From Qipengyuania seohaensis (lineage in GTDB: Bacteria > Pseudomonadota > Alphaproteobacteria > Sphingomonadales > Sphingomonadaceae): 64,000 nt of DNA. The DNA is taken from positions 1,275,001 to 1,339,000 of the forward strand of contig NZ_CP024920.1 of the NCBI RefSeq assembly GCF_002795865.1. The letters run 5' to 3'. Each line of letters opens with the position of its first letter. Positions within the stretch are counted from its first letter, which is position 1. The translations under genes were made by a program, and so were the position numbers. Shown here one piece after another: positions 36,402-43,667 of the stretch. The notes below the pieces were generated by a model that had not been told where the DNA came from, did no database searches, and was given only the letters and a program-made list of their open reading frames with translations.

Positions 36402-37389
36402 GCAATATAATCACTCACCTACGACCGTTACAGATCAGATTTCGCTTCTGCGAGCTCGCGGGATAGTTGGCGATGAAGATTTAATGAAGCGGTGGCTGCG
36501 CACCGTCGGGTATTATCGCCTAAGCGCATACTGGTTGCCACTCGAATTACCTCCGATTGCTGGCCAGACAAGATCGAAGCAATTCCCTCCGGGCACCGCT
36601 TTCTCAGATATTATCGATATCTACGTATTCGATAGAAAGTTACGCCTTCTCGTGATGGAAGCGGTTGACCGCTTTGAAATTGCGGTTCGAGCTCGCTGGA
36701 CTAATTTACTTTCGCTGGCTCACGGCAGCCATGCGCACGCTGATGCGCGTAACTTTCACAATGGCTTTGAGCATGCGCGAATGTTTGCGAAGATCGCCAA
36801 AACCGCTGAAGAAAGTAGCGAAGTTTTTGTCGAGCACTATCGAAAGAAATACACTGATCCATTCGTCCCGTCGCTATGGCACGTGACGGAACTCATGACG
36901 CTGGGCGAGCTCTCTCATTGGGTCAAAGCTACATCCGACAATCGGATAAAAGACGAACTCGCAAAGGACCTCGGACTGCCAAATAAGGAAGTCTTAGAGG
37001 GAACCCTGCAGCTCCTGTCTTACGTCCGCAATATTTGTGCGCATCATAGTAGGCTGTGGAACCGAAAGACCGTGAAGAGAGCGCCGAACATACGTCAGAT
37101 GAGAAATGACATGGATATTGACCGCTCCGGCACCCAGCATCAGCCGCGCAACTCCATCTATAATGTGCTCGTCATTCTAGCTCGGACGCTTCGGCACCAA
37201 AGTCCCGACACAACATTTCCACAGCGAGTAAGAGCATTAGTCGAGTCTCGAACTACTGCGCAACAGAATGCAATGGGTTTTCCAAACGATTGGCGGTCCC
37301 GACCAATCTGGCGAAACAACGCCATTGGTCAGCGGAACGGGTGGAATTGGCTTCCGAGAGTGTTCCGGCAAAAACCTGGAGTGAGCTAA
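36400..37389 (+). CDS. Abi-family (AbiF/AbiD, Abi_2) abortive infection protein with HEPN motif
   Basis: Protein of about 329 residues. TTVTDQISLLRARGIVGDED, then LRTVGYYRLSAYWLPLEL and IYVFDRKLRLLVMEAVDRFE match the Abi_2 family of phage-defence proteins. The segment YVRNICAHHSRLWNRK (about residues 208-223) contains R-N-x3-H, the catalytic R-X4-6-H of HEPN ribonucleases, so it likely cleaves RNA and halts the infected cell. The TTG at 36400 is the most plausible start, as family homology begins right after it; an ATG at 36361 is in frame but lies within the terminator hairpin. Codon use is AT-rich. It ends one base from the nrdB stop in a shared palindrome. Confidence 0.85.
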   Translation: MQYNHSPTTVTDQISLLRARGIVGDEDLMKRWLRTVGYYRLSAYWLPLELPPIAGQTRSKQFPPGTAFSDIIDIYVFDRKLRLLVMEAVDRFEIAVRARWTNLLSLAHGSHAHADARNFHNGFEHARMFAKIAKTAEESSEVFVEHYRKKYTDPFVPSLWHVTELMTLGELSHWVKATSDNRIKDELAKDLGLPNKEVLEGTLQLLSYVRNICAHHSRLWNRKTVKRAPNIRQMRNDMDIDRSGTQHQPRNSIYNVLVILARTLRHQSPDTTFPQRVRALVESRTTAQQNAMGFPNDWRSRPIWRNNAIGQRNGWNWLPRVFRQKPGVS

Positions 37390-37397
37390 CTCACTCC
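37378..37397 (-). terminator. Palindrome spanning both stop codons, terminator for nrdB
   Basis: GGAGTGAG (37378-37385) pairs with CTCACTCC (37390-37397) around a four-base loop. On the minus strand the stem is followed after three bases by TTTTT (37374-37370), as in an intrinsic terminator for nrdB. On the plus strand there is no T-run. The last codons of both convergent genes form the stem. Confidence 0.65.
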
Positions 37398-38449
37398 GCC
37401 GCCACAGCCCCTTCGCTCTCGCCGAACAGGCCCGGGCCTTCGTCGGCGGCCTCTTCCTCGTTCGCGGCCTTGGCGCTCTGGCGCTTGTCGAAGCTTGACC
37501 AGACGGTGTTCCAGTCGCCCTTGGTCGCGCCCTTGGAGTATTCGGTGGCTCGCTGTTCGAAGAAGTTGGCGTGCTCCACACCGTTGATCAGCGGGGCGAG
37601 CCAGGGCAGCGGGTGATCGTCGACCATGTAGATCGGCTGCATGCCCAGCTGGCCAAGGCGCCAGTCGGCGATGTAGCGGATGTACTTCTTGATGTCCTTG
37701 GGCGTCATGCCGGACACCGGACCCATTTCGAAGGCGAGGTCGATGAAGTTGTCTTCCAGCCGCACGGTCTTCTGGCAGATGTCGACGATGTCTTCCTTGA
37801 CCGCCTTGGTCAGGCAGTCCCGCTCGCGCACGAACTCGTGGAACATGCGGATGATGCCTTCGCAGTGCAGGCTCTCGTCGCGGATCGACCAGCTGACGAT
37901 CTGGCCCATGCCCTTCATCTTGTTGAAGCGCGGGAAGTTCATCAGCATGGCGAAGCTGGCGAACAGCTGCATGCCTTCGGTGAAGGCACCGAACATGGCC
38001 AGCGTGCGGGCGATGTCTTCATCGTTGTCGACGCCGAACTGCTGCATGTAATTGTGCTTGTCGGCCATTTCCTCGTAATCGAGGAAGGCGGAATATTCGC
38101 TTTCCGGCATGCCGATCGTGTCGAGCAGGTGGCTGTATGCCGCGATGTGCACCGTCTCCATATTGGAGAAGGCGGTCAGCATCATCTTGATCTCGGTCGG
38201 CTTGAACACGCGGCCGTATTTATCGTGGTAGCAATCCTGCACCTCGACATCGGCCTGGGTGAAGAAACGGAAGATCTGCGTGAGCAGGTTGCGCTCGTGC
38301 TCGGACAGCTTCTGCGCCCAGTCACGGCAGTCTTCGCCCAGCGGAACCTCTTCGGGCATCCAGTGGATCTGCTGCTGGCGTTTCCAGAAGTCGTAGGCCC
38401 ACGGGTATTCGAAGGGTTTGTAGGTCTTGCGGGCTTCGAGCAACGACAT
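37391..38449 (-). CDS. nrdB: Ribonucleoside-diphosphate reductase, beta subunit (class I, di-iron tyrosyl radical)
   Basis: R2 subunit of 352 residues that makes and stores the radical used by NrdA to reduce ribonucleotides. Metal ligands and the radical tyrosine are visible: Asp in FFTQADVEVQD, E-x-x-H-x-x-x-Y in NMETVHIAAYSHLL, Glu in FTEGMQLFASF, and E-x-x-H in SIRDESLHCEG. The C-terminal tail (ADEGPGLFGESEGAVAAE) is the flexible part that docks on NrdA. CGGAGAAA precedes the ATG. A TATATA box and two GANTC sites lie upstream. It is on the same strand as nrdA but 2.6 kb away. Confidence 0.96.
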   Translation of the reverse strand: MSLLEARKTYKPFEYPWAYDFWKRQQQIHWMPEEVPLGEDCRDWAQKLSEHERNLLTQIFRFFTQADVEVQDCYHDKYGRVFKPTEIKMMLTAFSNMETVHIAAYSHLLDTIGMPESEYSAFLDYEEMADKHNYMQQFGVDNDEDIARTLAMFGAFTEGMQLFASFAMLMNFPRFNKMKGMGQIVSWSIRDESLHCEGIIRMFHEFVRERDCLTKAVKEDIVDICQKTVRLEDNFIDLAFEMGPVSGMTPKDIKKYIRYIADWRLGQLGMQPIYMVDDHPLPWLAPLINGVEHANFFEQRATEYSKGATKGDWNTVWSSFDKRQSAKAANEEEAADEGPGLFGESEGAVAAE

Positions 38450-38644
38450 CTTGTGTTTCTCCGGTTGGCAGCTGAACGTCCTATATAAGGAATCATGGCT
38501 GCGATTCGATAGCAAGGGGAAAGAATTACGCGGGGATAAGACGGCAAAATCTGTGCATCGTTTGCGACAAGCCGCCGGAACACGGCGGGGCGTGGCGGGT
38601 TGGTTGGTTGAAGACAGACAAATACAGATTTTTGGAGAGACCCC

Positions 38645-38956
38645 ATGGGCCAGTACGAACCCAACGACAGCCGCGACGTCACACTCAACCAGGGGCATGA
38701 ACCCTTCGGCCTCGAACGCACCGGACCCCGCGAAGGCGAAACCCGCCAGCAGGAACAGTCCGACGATGCGCAGGCGCAGCGCGGCTATGGCAACGCGCGC
38801 AACGAAGACGGCACGATGGAACAGGATGTCGCCACCGCCGACCTCGGCAACCAGCCGCTTGCGCAGGGCAATCCCGATGCGCAGCCGGGCGAGATTTCCA
38901 GCCAGCCGGACGAGCGCGCAAAGGCCGACGCCAACCGCCCGCTCGGCGAGAGCTAA
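38645..38956 (+). CDS. Small hydrophilic protein, unknown
   Basis: Unrecognised protein of 103 residues, rich in Gln, Asn, Asp, Glu and Gly, without cysteines, hydrophobic segments or a signal peptide; it is probably disordered. It begins MGQYEPNDSRDVTLNQGHEP and ends KADANRPLGES. A good ribosome site (TTTGGAGAGACCCC) precedes the ATG and two tandem intrinsic terminators follow the stop, so it is very likely a real, well-expressed gene. Such hydration-type proteins are often induced by stress, but that is a guess here. Confidence 0.7.
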   Translation: MGQYEPNDSRDVTLNQGHEPFGLERTGPREGETRQQEQSDDAQAQRGYGNARNEDGTMEQDVATADLGNQPLAQGNPDAQPGEISSQPDERAKADANRPLGES

Positions 38957-38978
38957 GCTTCACCAGTTCGGGGACTGG

Positions 38979-38998
38979 CGGACCTTAGTCCGGTTTTT
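38979..38998 (+). terminator. Intrinsic terminator 1 after the small hydrophilic gene
   Basis: CGGAC (38979-38983) pairs with GTCCG (38988-38992) around CTTA, followed by GTTTTT. It begins 23 bases after the stop codon. Confidence 0.7.
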
Positions 38999-39029
38999 CC
39001 CCTTTTGCGGGCTTCGGTTCCGCATCCCC

Positions 39030-39068
39030 GACGCCCCACCTCGCAAGAGGTTGGGGCGTCAATTTTTT
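39030..39068 (+). terminator. Intrinsic terminator 2, strong
   Basis: GACGCCCCA and CCTC pair with GAGG and TGGGGCGTC around GCAA, followed by AATTTTTT. This is a textbook stem and T-run and backs up the first terminator 31 bases upstream. Confidence 0.9.
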
Positions 39069-39069
39069 C

Positions 39070-39163
39070 GCCCTACCGCTGCGCTGCTTGAGGGCGGGTT
39101 TTTCCGCCCTATCGCTGCGCTGCTTGAGGGTGTTTTGGTGCCCTATCGCTGCGGTGCTTGAGG
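39070..39163 (+). repeat. Three tandem copies of a 24-base unit
   Basis: Units begin at 39070, 39106 and 39140, each close to GCCCTAYCGCTGCGCTGCTT followed by GAGG, with one or two changes in the third copy. Spacers of 12 and 10 bases are T-rich. In the first copy CGCCCT and AGGGCG pair and are followed by GGTTTTT, so the units may be extra terminators or a REP-like family. The remaining 39164-39299 holds no gene; it leads to the DUF2171 gene. Confidence 0.75.
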
Positions 39164-39299
39164 CCTGGTTCGCCGCCCCAAATCTCGAATCCCTGACCCG
39201 TGCATCAGCCTCGACGAAGCGTGGACCGTATCTCGTTGTCGCCCGTTAATAGGGTATAACCAACTCAAAACGCTCGATTATCCGGGCAGAAAGTACACT

Positions 39300-39545
39300 A
39301 TGTTCGAGAAGATCCGCATCAAGGAACACATGGAAGTCGCCAATTACGAAGGCATGCACGTGGGCACGGTCGACGCCGTCCAGGACGACGCGATCAAGCT
39401 TACGAAGTCGGACAGTTCTGATGACATGCACCACTTCCTTTCGCTGGATGACGTCGAGAAGATCGACGACAACCGTATCTATCTGAAGGAAAGCGCACGC
39501 ATTCCGGAAGGTCTGGGCAACAAGGCAGTCATGCAGGACGCCTAA
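39300..39545 (+). CDS. DUF2171 domain protein
   Basis: Protein of 81 residues. IRIKEHMEVANYEGMHVGTV, DAVQDDAIKLTKSDSSDDMH and HFLSLDDVEKIDDNRIYLKE match the DUF2171 pattern, which resembles a PRC-barrel and is common in sphingomonads. It is cytoplasmic, has no cysteine and no known role. The ribosome site is weak. A long hairpin follows the stop. Confidence 0.87.
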   Translation: MFEKIRIKEHMEVANYEGMHVGTVDAVQDDAIKLTKSDSSDDMHHFLSLDDVEKIDDNRIYLKESARIPEGLGNKAVMQDA

Positions 39546-39589
39546 ATCGGCCCAAGCCGGACCGCTTAGTTCGGTAGAGTAGATCATTT

Positions 39590-39628
39590 CGAAAGGCCTC
39601 GGCTGCTTCGTGCAGTCGGGGCCTTTCG
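39590..39628. terminator. Hairpin between convergent DUF2171 and glycosyltransferase genes
   Basis: CGAAAGGCC (39590-39598) pairs with GGCCTTTCG (39620-39628), with an inner GGCTGC/GCAGTC stem capped by TTCGT. It could end transcripts from both sides; a T-run is lacking. Confidence 0.6.
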
Positions 39629-39656
39629 CGTATCGCCTGCCGCTTAACGGCGAGCT

Positions 39657-40943
39657 TCAGGTCGAAGCGAGCCGCTCGACAAGGTCGTCGACCGCAGCGA
39701 AAGCCTCGTCGCGCGTGAAAGCCATGGCAGCATTCGCCGGAAGATCGGGAATCCGGCCGCCGCCCGCTTCCTTGCTCGCAATCCAGCTGCGCAATTGGGC
39801 GGCAATCTTCTCGGCGTCCTGGGTGGCGATGCCGAAATCGCCTTCCCGTACGATCTTCGCCGCTTCGCCGGATTCCAGCCCGGTTGCCAGGATCGGCCTT
39901 CGCGCGCCGATATATTCGAACAGCTTGCCCGGAATGACGTCGTCCTCCGCGGGATCGGGCCAGCGGCACATCAACAGGACATCGGCCGCACGTTCCACCG
40001 CCAGGACTTCGCTGCGCGGAAGGAATTCGTGCACCTCTACGCTCTCGGCGACGCCGTATTGGGAGATACGCTGATCGAGGAAACCGTATTCGTCGTGATA
40101 GAAGATCGCGCGCACCTTGTGACGGTCCTCGCCCAGCATGTCGATGGCTTCGAACAGCGCCTTGGGGTCGCGGCGCTCGGCATAGATCAGTCCGGCATGG
40201 ATGATCGTCAGGCGATCGGGATCCAGGGGGGCGGGCGGCGCTTCCAGTCCCTCGAAATCGCTTTCGACCCAGCCGTTCCGCGCGAGGACTACCTGTTTAC
40301 CGGTCTGCTTCCTAAGCATATCGCGCGCACCCGCGGTTACCGCGACAAAGGCATCCGCATGGCGCTGCACCCTGCGGCCCTGCCACTCATAATAGCGGGT
40401 GAGGAAAGGGTGTCGCTCGATATAAGGGTTGTCGACCCACAGGTCGCGCTGCTCGCAAATCCAGGGGAGGCCGGTTGCCGACGCGATCTGACCGGCCGCG
40501 ATGTGGACCGAGTGCGGTGGGCCTGAAGAATAGACGAGGTCGAAAGCCTCGGCTCCGCCCAGTTCGATCGCTTTTTCGACAGCCCGCGGCACCCAGTATG
40601 CGCGGAAACGGTCGGGCATCTGCCGCGCGAGCCATAGCCAGCGCTTGAGCTTACCCGGCTTGCTGGCGGGTTTGCGGCCACTTTCGCCGCGACCTTGCGA
40701 AACCTGTGGTTCCGACTTGTCGATCGGCAGCATCGCGGTCGTCAGATTGGGATGGTCGATCTCTGTATGGATACCGCTCGCCGTGCCAATGCGCGCACCG
40801 ATTACGGTAACCTTGTGCCCCTGTCGCGCCCAATGCAGGGCAAGCGCACCCGTGCGCGCCGCGCCAGCTTGTGCATAGGGCGGGAAATTGGGCGTAATGA
40901 AAAGGATGCGCTGCGGACCCATCGCGGCATAGGTGCCCCGCAT
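39657..40943 (-). CDS. Glycosyltransferase (GT4-like)
   Basis: Protein of about 428 residues. RILFITPNFPPYAQAGAART opens the N-terminal acceptor domain; YSSGPPHSVHIAAGQIASAT and ICEQRDLWVDNPYIERHPFL follow. The donor domain shows TIIHAGLIYAERRDPKALFE, RAIFYHDEYGFL, ADVLLMCRWPDPAEDDVIPG and KLFEYIGARRPILATG, typical of GT4 enzymes. The start is uncertain: ATG at 40943 or 40922. It lies directly behind the nrdA terminator and so needs its own promoter. A surface glycan role is likely but not shown. Confidence 0.85.
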   Translation of the reverse strand: MRGTYAAMGPQRILFITPNFPPYAQAGAARTGALALHWARQGHKVTVIGARIGTASGIHTEIDHPNLTTAMLPIDKSEPQVSQGRGESGRKPASKPGKLKRWLWLARQMPDRFRAYWVPRAVEKAIELGGAEAFDLVYSSGPPHSVHIAAGQIASATGLPWICEQRDLWVDNPYIERHPFLTRYYEWQGRRVQRHADAFVAVTAGARDMLRKQTGKQVVLARNGWVESDFEGLEAPPAPLDPDRLTIIHAGLIYAERRDPKALFEAIDMLGEDRHKVRAIFYHDEYGFLDQRISQYGVAESVEVHEFLPRSEVLAVERAADVLLMCRWPDPAEDDVIPGKLFEYIGARRPILATGLESGEAAKIVREGDFGIATQDAEKIAAQLRSWIASKEAGGGRIPDLPANAAMAFTRDEAFAAVDDLVERLAST

Positions 40944-40965
40944 GGGTGAAAAGGGCAAGGCCCAC

Positions 40966-41005
40966 AAAAAGAGCGCGCCGGGCCACCTTATGAGGCCCGG
41001 CGCGC
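40966..41005 (-). terminator. Strong intrinsic terminator of nrdA
   Basis: GCGCGCCGGGCC (40973-40984) pairs perfectly with GGCCCGGCGCGC (40994-41005). On the minus strand it is followed by TCTTTTT. It begins 27 bases after the nrdA stop. Confidence 0.92.
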
Positions 41006-41031
41006 ATCTTGTTACCCGTCCAAGGGTTCTC

Positions 41032-43086
41032 TTACTGGCAGGCGAGGCATTCCTCGTAATCGGTCTGCTCGGCGCCGGCAGCCAGTTCGTACTTTGCCGC
41101 ATCGGCTGTGTTGTCCGCTTCGACACCGCCGGCGAAACCGGCGCGCTGCACGCTCTTCGAGCGGAGGTAGTAGAGCGACTTGATGCCCTTCTCCCAAGCC
41201 TGGAAGTGCAGCATCATGAGGTCCCACTTGTCGACGTCCGCCGGGATGAACAGGTTCAGCGACTGGGCCTGGTCGATATAGGGCGCGCGATCGGCAGCAA
41301 ATTCGAGCAGCCAGCGCTGGTCGATTTCGAAGCTGGTCTTGAACGCGGCCTTTTCTTCCGGCGTCAGGAAGTCGAGATGCTGGACGCTGCCGCCCTGCTC
41401 GAGGATCGAATTCCAGACTGCAGTGCTGTCCTTGCTCTTCTTCTTGAGCAGCTTTTCCAGGTACGGGTTCTTGACCACGAAGGACCCGGACAGCGTCTTG
41501 TGGGTGTAGATGTTCGCCGGGATCGGCTCGATGCAGGCGCTGGTGCCGCCGCAGATGATGCTGATCGACGCCGTCGGTGCGATCGCCATCTTGCAGCTGA
41601 AACGCTCCATCGCGCCCATTTCTTCCGCGTCCGGACATGCACCGCGTTCCTGTGCGAGCAGCATTGAAGCTTCCGAAGCCTTGCCCTGGATGTGCTTGAA
41701 CATCTTCAGGTTCCAAACCTTGGCCATCGGGCTTTCGAAGCCGATGCCCTTCTGCTGGAGGAAGGAGTGGAAGCCCATCACGCCGAGGCCGACCGAGCGT
41801 TCGCGCATCGCGGAATACTTGGCGCGGGCCATCTCTTCGGGGGCACGGTCGATATAGTTCTGCAGCACGTTGTCGAGGAAGCGCATGACGTCCTCGATGA
41901 ACTGCTTGTCTTCGTTCCACTCGTCCCACTTCTCGATGTTGAGCGAGGACAGGCAGCAGACGGCCGTACGATCGTTGCCGAGATGGTCGATCCCGGTCGG
42001 CAGGGTGATTTCGGCGCACAGGTTCGAGGTCGAAACCTTGAGGCCAAGTTCGCGGTGATGCTTGGGCATCATGCGGTTCACCGTGTCGGAGAAGACGATG
42101 TAGGGCTCGCCCGTAGCGAGGCGGGTTTCAACGAGCTTCTGGAAGAGGCTGCGTGCGTCCACGGTCTTGCGGACCGATCCGTCCTTCGGGCTGAGGAGGT
42201 CGAATTCCTCCCCATTGCGCACCGCTTCCATGAAGGCGTCGGTAACCAGCACGCCGTGGTGAAGGTTCAGCGCCTTGCGGTTGAAGTCGCCGGAAGGCTT
42301 ACGGATTTCGAGGAATTCCTCGATTTCCGGGTGGGTGACGTCGATGTAGCAGGCTGCCGAACCGCGGCGCAGCGACCCTTGCGAAATGGCGAGGGTAAGG
42401 CTGTCCATGACGCGCACGAAGGGGATGATGCCGCTGGTCTTGCCGTTGAGGCCGACCGGCTCGCCAATGCCGCGCACATTGCCCCAGTAGGTGCCGATGC
42501 CGCCGCCCTTGGAGGCCAGCCACACGTTCTCGTTCCAGGTGTTCACGATACCGTCGAGGCTGTCGCTCACCGAGTTGAGATAGCACGAGATCGGCAGGCC
42601 GCGCTGCGTGCCGCCGTTAGAAAGGACGGGCGTCGCGGGCATGAACCACAGGCGCGAGATATAGTCGTAGAGGCGCTGGGCATGTTCGGCATCGTCGGCG
42701 AAGGCATCGGCCACACGTGCGAACAGGTCCTGGTAGCTTTCGCCGGGAAGCAGGTAGCGGTCTTCGAGCGTTTCCTTGCCGAACACGGTCAGCAATTCGT
42801 CGCGCGAGCTGTCGGTCTTCACGTTGAACCGGCGGTCGAGGACCTTCTTGGAATCCTCCTTCACCGCGGCGGCCTTGGCGACTTCGGCCATGGCACCGGC
42901 CATCGCTTCGCCAGCGGCTTCGGCGACCAGTTCTTCGCTGCCCTTGTCCTGCTTGTCCATTTTCACTGCCTTTTCCGCCGCGTCCTTTTTGGGGGCCGGC
43001 TTCTTGGCGGGTGCGGTGTCCTCGTCACTGTCCTGAGTATCCAGATCCAGTCCCATAGCCGCTTCGTCCCCGCTCTTGAAATCCAT
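41032..43086 (-). CDS. nrdA: Ribonucleoside-diphosphate reductase, alpha subunit (class I), no ATP-cone
   Basis: Catalytic subunit of 684 residues that reduces ribonucleoside diphosphates with a radical from NrdB. The first 85 residues are low-complexity (Ala, Lys, Glu, Asp) and no ATP-cone is present, so overall activity control by dATP through that domain is not expected. The core has MPATPVLSNGGTQRGLPISC with one redox cysteine, SNLCAEITLP with the active-site cysteine and glutamate, TASISIICGGTSACIEPIPA, and the C-terminal redox pair as ECLACQ. ATG at 43086 is chosen because the sequence upstream is not conserved. Five GANTC sites lie in the long upstream gap. Confidence 0.95.
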   Translation of the reverse strand: MDFKSGDEAAMGLDLDTQDSDEDTAPAKKPAPKKDAAEKAVKMDKQDKGSEELVAEAAGEAMAGAMAEVAKAAAVKEDSKKVLDRRFNVKTDSSRDELLTVFGKETLEDRYLLPGESYQDLFARVADAFADDAEHAQRLYDYISRLWFMPATPVLSNGGTQRGLPISCYLNSVSDSLDGIVNTWNENVWLASKGGGIGTYWGNVRGIGEPVGLNGKTSGIIPFVRVMDSLTLAISQGSLRRGSAACYIDVTHPEIEEFLEIRKPSGDFNRKALNLHHGVLVTDAFMEAVRNGEEFDLLSPKDGSVRKTVDARSLFQKLVETRLATGEPYIVFSDTVNRMMPKHHRELGLKVSTSNLCAEITLPTGIDHLGNDRTAVCCLSSLNIEKWDEWNEDKQFIEDVMRFLDNVLQNYIDRAPEEMARAKYSAMRERSVGLGVMGFHSFLQQKGIGFESPMAKVWNLKMFKHIQGKASEASMLLAQERGACPDAEEMGAMERFSCKMAIAPTASISIICGGTSACIEPIPANIYTHKTLSGSFVVKNPYLEKLLKKKSKDSTAVWNSILEQGGSVQHLDFLTPEEKAAFKTSFEIDQRWLLEFAADRAPYIDQAQSLNLFIPADVDKWDLMMLHFQAWEKGIKSLYYLRSKSVQRAGFAGGVEADNTADAAKYELAAGAEQTDYEECLACQ

Positions 43087-43553
43087 GTCGTGCCCCACTC
43101 TCGTTTTGTTGCGCAGCGGGTTCGTGCCCGCTTGCCTTCCGGCTCTTGTTCGAGTCGCCAAGCGGTGTGTCCTGCCTAGCAATTTCGTCGGCCTTCAGGG
43201 TGAAAACTTATCCCCTTTTTCCCCACAGGCCCGACCGGAAAACGGCACTCAACCCATATGGGGACGAATGCCGAAATCTCTAGGTCTTGTGGGTACCCCC
43301 CGGTGACCGACCACTAGATAGTGAATCAGAGCGGACTCGCGCGCAAGAGGGTAAAGGCGAAATTAACACGCAGCCGCGCGCTTGCGGCCAGGTGTATCAC
43401 CATGATGCGACGCAGCGACGCGTGGACCAAGCTGGACTTTGTCGCTGCGCAAGCCCCAAAATGAAAATGCGAAAAAATTTTTGCGTGCAAACTTCCCGTC
43501 ACGGGATTGCGCACGGTCCGAATCCGGGCGCGCAATATTAGAATCGAGATGCG
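43087..43553. promoter_or_regulatory. Upstream region of nrdA
   Basis: About 470 bases without a gene. It contains five GANTC sites (43152, 43323, 43334, 43520, 43541), the target of CcrM methylation in alphaproteobacteria, a CACTA-GA-TAGTG palindrome (43312-43323), a TTATCCCC stretch and CCCCACAG near 43208-43228, and an A6T5 tract (43473-43483) that may bend DNA. No convincing NrdR box pair or -35/-10 promoter was found. Confidence 0.45.
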
Positions 43554-43584
43554 AAAAAGGGCCCCGCTCCATGCGAGGCCCTTT
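43554..43584 (-). terminator. Intrinsic terminator of the TonB-C-like gene
   Basis: GGCCCTTT (43577-43584) and AAAGGGCC (43556-43563) form the stem, with three more inner pairs; on the minus strand it ends in TTTTT. It lies about 85 bases past the stop of the gene at 43668. Confidence 0.8.
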
Positions 43585-43667
43585 CCGTGTGGCAGACCCG
43601 ACGCGAGGCGGCACCCCGCAGACAGATACCGCCTCGACGCCGAGCCGGCTCCTGCCCTGGGGGAGGG

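Noticed and set aside
36406..36411. TATAAT as the -10 box of the Abi gene
   Set aside because: No -35 at any sensible spacing, and transcription would start after the conserved N-terminus begins. It is likely a product of the AT-rich composition.
39070..39163. CRISPR array
   Set aside because: Three units with 10-12 base spacers that are similar to each other; not spacers of CRISPR size.
41692..43179. Long plus-strand open frame of about 495 codons
   Set aside because: Antisense to nrdA, with composition caused by nrdA codons; no motif.
43207..43230. TTATCCCC and CCCCACA as DnaA boxes
   Set aside because: Each has two mismatches to TTATCCACA. A matching CTTATCCCC occurs ahead of nrdB (38532-38540, other strand), but a shared 9-mer between regions of this size is expected by chance.
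43312..43323. CACTA-GA-TAGTG palindrome as an NrdR box upstream of nrdA
   Set aside because: The spacing is two bases too short for the NrdR consensus and no second box lies one or two helical turns away.
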